From Dallia pectoralis (lineage: Eukaryota > Chordata > Actinopteri > Esociformes > Umbridae): a DNA stretch of 64,000 nt. The stretch covers positions 5,169,204 to 5,233,203 of the forward strand of contig CM055745.1 in NCBI GenBank assembly GCA_029465975.1, given 5' to 3'. The position numbers and the translations under genes are program-made. This document shows positions 1 through 10,589 of this stretch, piece after piece (position 1 is the stretch's first letter; each line of letters starts with the position of its first letter). The notes beneath the pieces were generated by a model. It ran no database searches. It was not told the DNA's origin and was given only the letters and a program-made list of their open reading frames with translations.

Positions 1-379
1 TCCTATTTTGTTTGTGGAAATGCTTTTTTCTCCTCAAATGTAAACGGCCAAAAAAATGCAGAAGACACGAGTTACTTATGCAGTAGGAGACTGCCGTTCA
101 CAGGAGATTCAGACGGCTCTGAGAGTGACCACCTCACACACCTTCACTAGATTCTCGATGACATCACTGGCATTCTTTTGAACTAAACAGAGAACAGCGT
201 GACTGACTGAAAGACCGTCAGTCATTCAGAAGCATGTCAACCAAATACTGACTCCAATAATGAGAGGAGGCTGCCTCTTGCGGAGAACAGCTTCTGTTTC
301 CTGTTGCTGGTGAAACGGTGCTCTGCGTTGTACCGAGGCTCACTAGTTTCTAAGTGAAAGGATTGTGTGTCGTTCAGTT

Positions 380-518
380 AGCTGCGCTTTGGAAACATTG
401 TATGTCATTACGCTATAGCTTGGCTGTGCTTTGAAAACTCTGTATATCATTAACTTGGGCCGTGCTTTGAAAATATGGCACATCATTTATTTAACAAGGC
501 AGTGCTTTGCCCACTTAC
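380..518. repeat. Degenerate ~42-bp tandem repeat, about 3 units
   Basis: GCTTTG-AAA followed by TGTATNTCATT recurs from about 384, 426 and 472, with a partial unit at 512. Spacing is 40-46 bp. The units have diverged strongly, so the array looks old compared with the near-identical arrays elsewhere in the window. Confidence 0.6.
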
Positions 519-2117
519 ATGTTAAGTGATTGTCAGTTTTTTTTCTTTAGCTGGATTATTTGTGTGGTCGCTGACTTGTCTATAGTCCTGTTGCGGGACC
601 CTAAACTCTGTGGCTCTGCGCTGGGTTCACTTTACAATATCTAAGAGCTAGATCTGGGAAAGAAACTGTCATCAAATGGCATGGGAAGCTTCTTTAGCCT
701 CGTCTCTGCATTCGGATATGTGTACTGTTAAGCTATCTATGATCCTGAGCTGTTCTCTCTGAGGATGGCCGTCCTGGTGATCTGTGCTGGTGTCAACTCA
801 CAGCGGCAGCGTGCCAGTCAGGCCGAAACCCAACCGAGTGCTCCTTCAAATGTCACTCTATCAGTTCACAACATCATGTTTGAAATCACAGCAGACTTAA
901 CATGTTTTCAATCCGTAGGCTTAAGCACAGTGTATCGCCAGCCCTCTGTTTTATCGCGGCATCATTAAGGCGAAACAGCCTCGTCATGGACGACAGTGAC
1001 CTGTGGCATATTTAGCATTTAAAACTACCGATGTGTTTAATCTTTTTTGCCATTGAGAGAGTTGCCAAAGTGTCTGGTCTTTTTTTACTCCGGTACAGTG
1101 GTGTGTTCGATACCAATGACCTCCTGATGTCCTTGGGTGTGTGAAAGCTTTTTGTTTGCAATTACAACTGGAACGGAAATATGTCTATACGCTTGACCAA
1201 CCCTCATATCTCTAATTATGATTTCCAATAACATTAGCTGCCATTATGCCCCATGACCTTCTCGTCCGGTCGTCCACCCAGAGTGAAATGGAATTATGGA
1301 TTTGACTATGGGCATGTGTACGGCAAGGGGCCGCTGTTCTTTTTTCGGTCCTCATGCACAGGTCGACAGTGTTTTATAAAATAGCTGAGGGCGCAGATCG
1401 ATCGTAGACGTTGTCCGCTATTATGTACTCATATACTGTACGCGCGTCGCTGTTTATGTGAGAACAGACGGATCTGAAGGTCTGACCGATCGATGGCCAC
1501 CAAAAAACGACATGTCATCTTGTTGTTTGCCCGATGTTCTGCGCCTGTGGTGAAACAATTAGACCATGCGCTGTTGTTAATGATCTCCGGTTGATGTCGT
1601 GTCACACACGGCCGTGGTGACATTCTGTTTCCTCTCATCCTCGCTGTGTTTTGCACTTAACGATATCCCCGCACAGTGCTTGTCGAACTTTTTGCTCCGA
1701 TCCCACAGAAAAGACCGGTCACGTCATGTGTGCGCGCGCGTTACCATTGTAACTGTACGCACGGTTGTTACATTATGCAACTGTCGCTTGGCAACTTGGT
1801 GCATCTGTGAGTCTCCCGGTGTTTAGGAGGCATTTGCGTTGCATTGCGTATGCGTGTTCATTTTTCACCTGCCAGTGTGTCGGTACATGTAATGCCAGCA
1901 TTAAGCCCTCTTTATTGGCACGATCAATAGGTTTGACGTTCAGCAACTCTCTGGACCTTTGTGTCCTGTGTGTGATCTTCTATGCCCCTGGTGTGGACGA
2001 CATGAGCAGGGGCTAGACGCTCCATTTAATCTGACGATCAATCCACATATCGTCCGCGGCATTGCATTTCATGGCTACGGCACGTATAAAGTACGGACCG
2101 GCGGCGTGTCTGTCCCA

Positions 2118-2187
2118 ATGTGTGTGTGTATGTGTGTGTGTGCGTGTTGGGGGGTAGGGTGGGTACGTGTGTGTGTGTGTGACTCTC
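2118..2187. repeat. Interrupted TG microsatellite
   Basis: TG dinucleotides with a central interruption (CGTGTTGGGGGGTAGGGTGGG). Confidence 0.85.
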
Positions 2188-2711
2188 TATGCCAGCCAGC
2201 CAACCCCCTGGTGTGATGACAGGCAAATCCCCAAATGCTCTGCCAGTCTCCTACTGAGACCCTGTGTCCTTATGTTACCAGTTACCTGTGATGGAGGCAT
2301 AAAGGCTACATATGAAATGATGAAGATTAGAGGAACCGCCCACCCTAACCCTGGCTGAGAGCAGTGTCCTAATGGATTGGTTTGGAGGCTTTTTATCTTT
2401 CTTTTTTTCGTTCCCGGAGAGGGAATGTACAATCTTGCTGTTTGTTAAACCAACGATATAGTTTACAATCTGCTGTCGGCTGTTTGAATGGGATCTTATC
2501 AGATCCTTGTTTTACTGTAGATTCCGGGGACGCTGTCACATTCTCGTGTTACTATTTCATCTACAAACTAGGTTCTGAGCGGAGCCTCAGCCAGCCTCAC
2601 GAATGGTGCCTCCAGATCGCTTTGAACTATTGATCAATACACTATTGCTCCCACCTCTAAAACAACCAGCGTCTACTGTCCCAATACGGTTTAACCAGAC
2701 AGACAGTATAC

Positions 2712-2936
2712 AGTGCACACCTATAACCTGAAACACCGTGACCACAGGTGAGGCGAATAACGTTGGCATGTGGCACATGTCCAGGTCCGGGTATAGGATG
2801 GTAAGCAAACCATCAGTTCTTGTAGTCAATGTGTTGGATGCGTGAGAAATGGGCGAGAGTACAGACCTGAGTGACTTTGACAGGGGCTAGGAGGACCAAC
2901 AGAACGTTTGGCATAATGTTTTTGGCTCGTCAGTGC
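2712..2936 (+). mobile_element. Internally deleted Tc1/mariner relic (family 1), MITE-like
   Basis: The left end (about 2717-2765) matches the left end of the copy at 6757 and the shared leader, including GTGACCAC, GAATAACGTT and a downstream GAGTGACTTTGACA (2868-2882). The right end (about 2910-2936) carries GGCATAATGTTTTTGGCTC, which is the reverse complement of the family's TIR core. Almost all of the transposase is missing, leaving about 225 bp. The family assignment rests on the window's other copies plus remembered fish Tc1 consensus sequence. Confidence 0.75.
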
Positions 2937-3012
2937 GTTTCCAGTATTTCATCACATGACAGCATGGTGTTTTTATTGTGACAAACTTGATGTCTGAATG
3001 CACTTCTCTCGT
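2933..3012 (+). repeat. Dispersed repeat of unknown family, copy 1
   Basis: This stretch aligns by eye with 8089-8172. Both contain GTTTCCAGT/CATTTCCAGT, then TTTCATCA, GACAGCA and, about 50 bases later, TGTCTGAATGCACTTC/CGTCTGAACGCACTTC. It follows the Tc1 relic directly, so it may be flanking sequence or another element. Confidence 0.55.
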
Positions 3013-6000
3013 CTCCCTTTTTCTTGAAAGCAAACTGTTATCCCAGAATCTAATGCGGAAACGACAATACCGAATTAGCTGCAGTGATCTAATTCTCAGA
3101 AAGTGTTGTGTAGTGATCGAAACGACGTATTAATAATTCATATAAACAGAGTTTCTTTTTTCTCATTTTCAGTTCGTTATCGCCCCCCCGTGAAAATGAA
3201 TCTCTCACCCCCTCTCTACTCCCCCCCCCGACCGTCCTCTCGGTTCGTGCTGATATTTTATTCATTGCATGGCCAATGAAGCGTCTGATAGACTGTTGAT
3301 GCTCGTGAGCGGTTCATTTCTTGGTTTAGCTGGCAGTTGGCTGAGGAGCGTCGTCAACCGGGGTTGCCGTTTACGGTGGCGGAGCCGTTACCCAGCATGC
3401 TTTGCACGGCACCCGCGCTTCCCTGAAACCGCCTCCTCTCTGGCCTGTATATGTCGGCGATATCGAGGGAAAATGGGACAATTCTCAGGACACTGCGGCG
3501 GTTCAAATCAGTTCACAGGGCCATCCTGACAAAGTGACCTATATCGAAGGTTTCGCTTTTCTTTGAAAAGTATTAAGGCGCCTCGTGACTAAACCGTCTT
3601 TAGAGTGCGCTGAGATCAATGGTGGCGCCTGTCTAATAGTGTCTGTTTGAAGCTGATGCAGTGAGCTGGCGGTCGCTGCCGTTGCTGCCCGGGTATCCGC
3701 GCAGACGTCCCCCAGGCTCTACCAAGCTCATTGATATGCAGCGAGAGCCTCTGAACGGGATGAACAAGGGAACAGGCATCACACAGCCAGTGGAATATCT
3801 CAGGAGGCACCTGCTCGGCTCGCACTCCGGTTCTGCCTAGCTGCACTCTACTTGTTCCTCACTCCCACTTCCCGTTCGGTCGGCGGGACTTCCGCGGAGG
3901 TCTACGTGTGGGCTGTGTACGTGTGTGGCCTACTGGCGTGCACTGGGACTGTCTGAGACAGAAACCGCGCGATGGGGAAGACAGCTTGGGGGCAGAGATC
4001 GAATCGACAGCCTCGGACGTTCGATTTTATTGTTCGGGAATGGACGTAAATATGAGTTCTGTAACAATGTTCGCCGTGGTTTAATAAACATAAACCTATT
4101 GACGGTCTCAATAAAGTTGGTGGATTTTTTCTTTCTTTCCGCTGTGAGGTATTTTGCGAAGAGAGTAAACAGCATTCAGGGCTCATCACTTCCTTTAGTT
4201 ACGACGGAGACTGCTGAGTTGTTTATGGAAACCATTTTCAGCTCGTGGTCAAGAGTCACAATAATATCCAGGGAAGGAATGTGCCGTCGTTAGGAGTGCA
4301 TAAACAACTCCCCCTCCCCTCGTAGCGTAATAACGCCAGGGAACCGTTCTGGTGAGTTTGTTCCCACTGATCCAACGTCGCAGTTCCCCCGGCTTAAAGT
4401 GTAACCAACGGCGTCACCAATCCGCCGGGCTGATCGGTCTCGACAGTCACACGGGCCGCCCGGTGTCACGTCGACGCGTGTGTGTGTGTCTGCCATGAGC
4501 AGCCGGGCGTTGGCTGGCGCTGGCTAGCGGAGCTGCCTCTGTCTTCCCGTAAAGTAAAGGCCACGCAGAGGGTGCGGAGTGAGCGGGGAGAGTGTTCCGA
4601 GCCGACGTGACGCGAGTTTTAATGAGTCTGGAGGAGCTTCATGTCCTCTGTATGCGTAAAGAGATCCTTCAGCGGGCCCCACAACCACCCAGCAGTACTC
4701 CTCGACCTCAACCCCCCACACACCCCCCCGTACCATCTAAACAGGAAGGAGAGCACGGCGTACATCACACAGAGATCTGGTGAATAACACAGGCCATTTA
4801 TTTGTTCTCGTTCACATCGTCATTGTGGATTTCAGCAGGAAGACTCGACTGTACTCCTGTTTTCATCCCTGATTTCCCTCTGATTTGCGTCACTGATCGT
4901 TCTTGTCAATTGGACGCACTAAGTGTACGTCCCTTTTGTGGAGTTGTTGATGTTTAAGCTTTTTAAGAATAAACACGGTTTATGGGCGGATTGCGTTCGG
5001 CTCTTTCAACCCATTCCCAGTTTACACTAGTCGCCTCGGTGGGTAATTTTAGCCAGACCTCAAGCGTTCCTGTGCCATTTGCTAGCATAAATGAAGCACT
5101 GTTGACCATCCGCGGGGCATTTCTAACTAGTTTTCCTGCTCTGGAATGTTGAAACGGTCACAGTGGGACTACATAGGAGGTATATATGCGGGACTTTGGT
5201 GTAGACTTTTGGTGTAGGCTATTGGTAGACTTGGTATTGATATCGGGAAATAAACAATGAATATTCAGTAATCGTTAAATCATCACAAATTCATTGGGAT
5301 ATCTCGTTTTAATTAATTCATAATTGCTTTGGAATCTCTGAGAGCTCTGTACCGTTACAGTTTCCGAATAATTACAACTGTGTCACCCAATGGGATGTTA
5401 GAGATTAGTAATTGGATTCCAATTTAAATTACTTTTGAAATGTTCCAAAGCCAAATAACAAAATATGGGATTATAATCATTATATTTCAGCCTGTGAGAC
5501 ATTACAATGCATTAACAGTCACGGCACAAGTCATACAAAATGACAACCTCAATATTCTTGATGACTGTTTAACCCTATCAATGCCATGGACATGCCAACA
5601 AGCCATAAGTTCCTCTTAAAACATAGTGGGACCAGGCTTGTGTATTTTTGCTTGAATATATTTTTACTTATATGTATATATATATATATGTATGACAATA
5701 TACTATGATTACTATTGGCTGTACGTGTGTAGGACACAAGTAGGACACAAAACGTGTGGAATCCATCCCGTATCTTTATTTCCTAGGTGAGGACTGTAGC
5801 TCACATGTCAACCGAACACAATCTTTAATGGAGTCTACATGTCAAATAATTATCTGTCCCCCCACTGGGGCTATGACATCATTTATTCATTTTACATGCT
5901 ATAAATGGTCACCAATGGCTGTGAGCTAATTGTCAAGCTGTGATGTCGTTAATTGGAACCCGCTGCTTGACGTGTTGGTATGGACGCGTCGGTGTGACGG

Positions 6001-6240
6001 TGTTAGATCAATTCCCACTATGTAGGTGACTTAAATTGTCTGACGAGGATTTCACTCAGCTGGTCGCCCTGTTACACTGTGGCTACTGTTAGCCTGTAAG
6101 AAAAGCCGCACAGCTAGCCATTTCAGACGGTCGCTTAAAATAATTATTATGTCAAATTACCAGGAGGAGTGTGGCCCCTCTGTCTGTGATAAACAGAGTC
6201 AGACAGGGTTTTTGTGAGACAAGGTTGGAAAGGCTAAACG
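3013..6240. other. No gene seen; contains a CpG-rich part
   Basis: Roughly 3340-4640 is richer in CpG than its surroundings and is annotated separately. 4800-6240 is AT-rich and includes a short TA run near 5675-5690. The open frames, including one of 122 codons at 3925-4293, show no domain I recognise and no sign of conservation. Confidence 0.5.
3340..4640. promoter_or_regulatory. CpG-rich segment, possible promoter or alternative first exon
   Basis: CpG dinucleotides cluster here (for example around 3350-3440, 3660-3720, 3870-3900, 4430-4460 and 4500-4620), unlike most of the window. No TATA box, initiator or coding exon can be fixed by eye. A CpG island inside a TrkC intron could be an alternative promoter, but it could equally be unmethylated or recently inserted DNA. 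This is inference from composition only. Confidence 0.25.
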
Positions 6241-6688
6241 GCTAGAACATTTGTTTTATATATTCTACTGTAACAGCGCCAGGGTAAAAAGCTAGAACAT
6301 TTGTTTTATATATTCTACTGTAACAGGGCCAGGGTAAAAAGCTAGAACATTTGTTTTATATATTCTACTGTAACAGCGCCAGGGTAAAAAGCTAGAACAT
6401 TTGTTTTATATATTCTACTGTAACAGCGCCAGGGTAAAAAGCTAGAACATTTGTTTTATATATTCTACTGTAACAGCGCCAGGGTAAAAAGCTAGAACAT
6501 TTGTTTTATATATTCTACTGTAACAGGGCCATGGTAAAAAGCTAGAACATTTGTTTTATATATTCTACTGTAACAGCGCCAGGGTAAAAAGCTAGAACAT
6601 TTGTTTTATATATTCTACTGTAACAGCGCCAGGGTAAAAAGCTAGAACATTTGTTTTATATATTCTACTGTAACAGGGCTATGGTAAG
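6241..6688. repeat. 50-bp minisatellite, 9 copies
   Basis: GCTAGAACAT recurs exactly every 50 bases from 6241 to 6641. Units are nearly identical and differ mainly at one segment (GCGCCAGGGT versus GGGCCAGGGT or GGGCCATGGT), which suggests recent expansion. Confidence 0.97.
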
Positions 6689-6710
6689 CCTTTATATCTG
6701 TACTGAAATA

Positions 6711-6711
<1 letters not shown>

Positions 6712-6741
<30 letters not shown>
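6712..6741. repeat. TA microsatellite
   Basis: An uninterrupted alternating AT run of about 15 dinucleotides. It sits between the 50-bp minisatellite and the left end of a Tc1 relic, consistent with the TA target preference of Tc1 elements. Confidence 0.95.
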
Positions 6742-6745
<4 letters not shown>

Positions 6746-6920
6746 ATTTACTATACTACACTGATGAGCCGGAACATTACGACCACTCACATGTGAACCA
6801 AATAACGTTGATCATCTTCTTACCAGGTCAGATGTCAAAGTCTGGGCAGATCAGACGATAGGCGAACAATCTGTTCTCGTACTCAACCAGCCAGGGAAAT
6901 GGGACCTGAGCGACTTTGAC

Positions 6921-7286
6921 ATGGGCCAAATTTTTATGCCAGATGACAGGGTCAGAGTATGTGAAAGCACATCGATGCACGAGGCAAAAAAGGCCATCCA
7001 GTCTGGTCCGAACCGACAGAAGGTCCACCGTGGTCACAAGTCACAGACTATTTTAATGATGGTCACAGGAGGAATGTGTCACAACGCATTACGTATGTGC
7101 CAGCGTAGCCCCAGAGCAGCCAGGGTCCCCGGGATGACCCAGTTCACCGTAGAGGTGCCTACACCGGGCACACGAGCATTGGAACTGGTCCTTGGAGCAG
7201 TGATGGAAAGTTGCCATGATAAGGTGTTCAAGATGCTGCCCTGGCCTCAGAATTCACCAGATGTCAATCCGATTGAGTATCTCTGA
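6921..7286 (+). pseudogene. Tc1 transposase fragment
   Basis: A 121-codon remnant frame. Its last part, WPQNSPDVNPIEYL, is the conserved Tc1 transposase segment in which the glutamate of NPIE completes the DDE triad that coordinates catalytic metal ions. The two upstream aspartates are not identifiable, the N-terminal DNA-binding domains are missing, and the frame stops where intact family members continue for about 60 more residues. It is dead as a transposase. An intact Tc1 transposase is about 340 residues. Confidence 0.75.
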
Positions 7287-7371
7287 GATGTTCTGGACCA
7301 TCAAGTCTGATCCACAGCGGATCCGGCTTGCAACTCACAGGACTTAAAGCATCTGCTGCTAATGTGCCAAA

Positions 7372-7708
7372 TACCACAGGACACCACAGGGCACCACATG
7401 ACACCACAGGGCACCACATCACCCCACATGACACCACAGGGCACAACATGACAACACAGGGCACCACATGGCACCACATGACACCACAGGACACCACATG
7501 ACACCACAGGGCACCACATGACACCACATGGCACCACAGGACACCACGGGGCACCACATCACCCCACATGACACCACATGACACCACAGGGCACAACATG
7601 ACACCACAGGGCACCACGGGGCACCACAGGACAATACAGGGCACCACATGACACCACAGGACACCACGGGGCACCACAGGACACCACAGGGCACCACAGG
7701 GCCCTTCC
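7372..7708. repeat. 10/20-bp minisatellite born inside the Tc1 relic
   Basis: Repeats of ACACCACAGGGCACCACATG and variants (ATG/AGG/GGG endings), about 17 units of 20 bp. Left flank ATACCACAGGACACC and right flank CCTTCCGGTGTCTTGTAG are the two halves of transposase sequence that is contiguous in the copy at 36951. The array therefore grew from CCACAGGACACC within the transposon. The long minus-strand open frames over it are repeat artefacts. Confidence 0.93.
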
Positions 7709-7789
7709 GGTGTCTTGTAGAGTCCATTTCGTGGCAGTTTGGAACTGTTTTGGCAGCACACAGAGTACCAAAAGCATTTATTTAATTGT

Positions 7790-8000
7790 TTTTAACATTT
7801 ATTTAACCAGGTAGGCTGACTGAGAACAAATTCTCATTTGCAACGGCGACCTGGCCAAGATAAAGCAAGAACGTGTAGGACAACATACAGTTACAGAATA
7901 AATACACAGAACACAAGAGTGCAAATAGTAGTGGAATTCTACCTGGCAATCCATGATCAAGTGGAGAGTCACTACACAGATAATACAGGATGATGTGCAT
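7790..8000 (+). repeat. Interspersed repeat resembling a common salmonid/esocid element
   Basis: The stretch beginning TTTATTTAACCAGGTAGGCT and continuing GAGAACAAATTCTCATTTGC and GACCTGGCCAAGATAAAGCA matches a very abundant repeat I remember from salmonid and pike genomes. I cannot name its class with certainty. It is the main hint about taxonomy in the window. Confidence 0.6.
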
Positions 8001-8088
8001 GTAGTTCAGTTGAGCAGCATTGATATGTCAATAAGCTATACAAAACAAAAGGGAGAGTCTTCATGACATTAAGTTGGGGACCCATCAT

Positions 8089-8172
8089 TGCATTTCCAGT
8101 TAATTTCATCAGACGACAGCACGCTGCATTTATCGCGTCGTAAATATATAGCGTCTGAACGCACTTCCATCC
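8089..8172 (+). repeat. Dispersed repeat of unknown family, copy 2
   Basis: Homologous to 2933-3012 (shared CATTTCCAGT, TTTCATCA, GACAGCA and GTCTGAACGCACTTC). It may continue to about 8320. There are no terminal repeats or coding capacity that I can see. Confidence 0.55.
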
Positions 8173-9462
8173 AAATCATTGGGCACCCAGACGGTCCGCA
8201 TTACGTGAAGCTCCCCTGGAGCCGTAACAGCGCCGGGCATCTCCCCGTGAGGTCCGACAAGGTCGGCGCACAATTCTGGAGATCCCGTGCCGCTCCTCCG
8301 TTCGTCCCATTTTAAGATCCACGAAGGTCTTTGGTTTGGGCCGGTGGGCTGCGCTCTCCAATTCAGATGTCTTCAATTAGATTTAAGTCCGGAGACGACG
8401 AGGCCAAACACAGATTCCCGCGGTCCCGGAACCATTACTGTGTTGATTTTGAAGTCGATGCCTGGCAGAGCCTGACAGCGCGTAGTGGTATTTTCGACTG
8501 CGTGTGCATTTTTTATGTCCTTTACCTGACCTGTGTAGGCCGACCACCATCTGTTTATTTTCGACGGAAAGCTCATTGGTTTTTTATCGTGGTGATGGAT
8601 GACAAGGGGATTTTAGGTGCGCGTGTGACCTCGTATTTCTACCCAGGGAAACGGGAAAAGGTGAAAGCTATCTAATACAGGCCTCGGGGACTGAGGCCCA
8701 GAAAAAAAACAATAAAGTTTCATCACACTTTCTTTGGTTCTATTTTAAATATTGGATATAGCCCTGAAAATGTCTTCTTAATTAAAATGTTGCGTTGAAA
8801 TGAAACAATACATCCCCCATGTGTTAAATCTCCAAATAGGACTCATCGTTGGTTTTGTTTTGCGTTCACTATTGCTAATTTCATAAAGGCTACTAATAGT
8901 TCTTTAAGCCAATGTTTGTGCTTGTTATATCTAGGTAGTTTTATTTTAGGACACTGTGAATTGCCATTATAATTGATCTGATGGATGTTAAGTTCCCACT
9001 ACATAGTGACGGACCATGTAGAAGTTGCAGAGAATTATTTGTTTCAAACAAAATCTTCAGATGTTTGTGTTTATGTACTTAACTTAATTTATTGTTCCCA
9101 ATTAGAGATTAGCTTGGTCGGAATTAGAGGTTACAGCAATATATTAAAGATAACTCACATATTGTTTATTACGAATACCTTATCTTTGAAAATACTTTAC
9201 TCGAATAATTAGTTATCACTTTTTTGTTTACTTAAAGTATCCCTATTACGCCAGTTTGGTAACTTTCTATTGAAACAGATGGCGTAGGTGTTGTTAGTTA
9301 CTTTTGAACAGGCTCACACAGACTTACAATATACAATTACGAGAATGAACATTTCGTTTTTATCAGATATGATGCCTAAAATATGTTTTCATTTAGCGCT
9401 AGGAGTGCAACAACAAGTGGTTATGTCAATAACAGAATACAATGCATATCATCAGCAACTAG
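8173..9462. other. No gene seen
   Basis: 8173-8480 is GC-rich and may be part of the preceding repeat. 8690-9460 is AT-rich single-copy-looking sequence with no exon-like signals that I could assign. Confidence 0.5.
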
Positions 9463-9840
9463 GGAGAGGTCAAAGGTTGATTGCAGCCTGAGCTGCATAG
9501 GTGAAAGGTTGTGTGCAGCCAGAGCTACATAGGTGAGAGGTCGTGTGCAGCCAGAGCTACATAGGTGAGAGGTTGTGTGCAGCCAGAGCTACATAGGTGG
9601 AAGGTCGTGTGCAGCCAGAGCTACATAGGTGAGAGGTCGTGTGCAGCCAGAGCTACATAGGTGGAAGGTCGTGTGCAGCCAGAGCTACATAGGTGAAAGG
9701 TTGTGTGCAGCCAGAGCTACATAGGTGAGAGGTCGTGTGCAGCCAGAGCTACATAGGTGAAAGGTTGTGTGCAGCCAGAGCTACATATGTGAAAGGTTGT
9801 GTGCAGCCAGAGCTACAGAATTGAAAGGTCATGTGCATCC
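9463..9840. repeat. 32-bp minisatellite, about 12 copies
   Basis: GTGTGCAGCCAGAGCTACAT recurs every 32 bases. Units vary at GAGAGG/GAAAGG/GGAAGG and TTGTG/TCGTG. The first and last units are the most diverged, as expected when an array grows from the middle. Confidence 0.95.
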
Positions 9841-10589
9841 AGAGTCCTCTGAAATATGGAAACCTTCCTGTTGAAGTGGAACAAAAGCAGAATAACGAGC
9901 AATACATCTGCAGTCACTGGGGGCCCGTTTCCCATCGTTGGTCGTGCAAAATGAGCCCCATAGAAATATGTACATATATATTAAAGATCTCCCACAAATA
10001 GGTTCCTGCTATTCATCTGCTCTATTATGCTCAAAGGCCACACACGAACAAGAGTGGACAGAAAGTATGGACATATTCTACACAGGGAACCCATGAAATC
10101 CTAGAGAAATTGTCTACACTATAGGTTCATGTTCTGTTGGGGTCACGAATTCTATTTGAGTGGATCTGTGTTTTAACTGTACATGTTTTGTGATCCATTT
10201 GTAGCTCTAGATAAATAGTAAAGAAGTTCAGTTGTAGAGGCTCTTGTTCCAGGATTTATAGGGATTTAATGTGTACAAATATAAGGATCTCCTATTACAT
10301 TTTGTTCTTGCTTTAATCAAGTGCAAGTGCCATCTGTAATATCATATCTAAAAAGTGTGATCAGTTCAGAACGCAAAACATTTTAGCTCAAGTTGGATAT
10401 ATTTAGCATTGAAGAAGCAAAATGGAAGGTGTCACCTCAGAGTTCGCAGCGAAGGTGCCGTGTCTTTTCCTATAAGATGGTGTGAATATTATTTTCAGGC
10501 AGCCTTTAAGTTCAGGGCTGGGTTATTCGTATACGCTAGCACCCTCCAGCATAAAAATGTTTTTTTTTTATCAGAGAAACCTGAATCCT
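9841..10589. other. No gene seen
   Basis: AT-rich sequence with no repeats, exon-like segments or terminal repeats that I can support. Confidence 0.5.

Larger units (their letters stand above)
1..2711. other. No gene seen; ordinary mixed-composition sequence
   Basis: Only short, unconserved open frames are present, with no recognisable protein motifs. A degenerate tandem repeat (380-518) and an interrupted TG tract (2118-2187) are listed separately. I see nothing else assignable. Confidence 0.55.
6757..7765 (+). mobile_element. Tc1/mariner element relic (family 1) with internal minisatellite
   Basis: The left terminal repeat begins TACACTGATGAGCC at 6757, followed by the family leader (AATAACGTTGATCATCT, then GAGCGACTTTGACATGGGCC). 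A damaged transposase frame ends with NSPDVNPIEYL at about 7251-7283. This is the Tc1 DD34E motif that carries the third catalytic acidic residue (E of NPIE), and it is followed by a premature stop. Internal deletions have removed much of the catalytic core. A 20-bp minisatellite (7372-7708) interrupts the C-terminal part. Transposase-derived sequence resumes after it (GTCTTGTAGAGTCCAT, then CTGTTTTGGCAGCAC), and the right terminal repeat is lost. Confidence 0.9.

Noticed and set aside
2080..2092. CACGTATAAAGTACG as a TATA-box promoter
   Set aside because: An isolated TATAAA word without supporting elements or a following exon. Such words are common by chance.
3925..4293. A 122-codon open frame in the CpG-rich part as a possible exon
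   Set aside because: No recognised motif, no paired splice sites found, and overlapping frames on the other strand are nearly as long.
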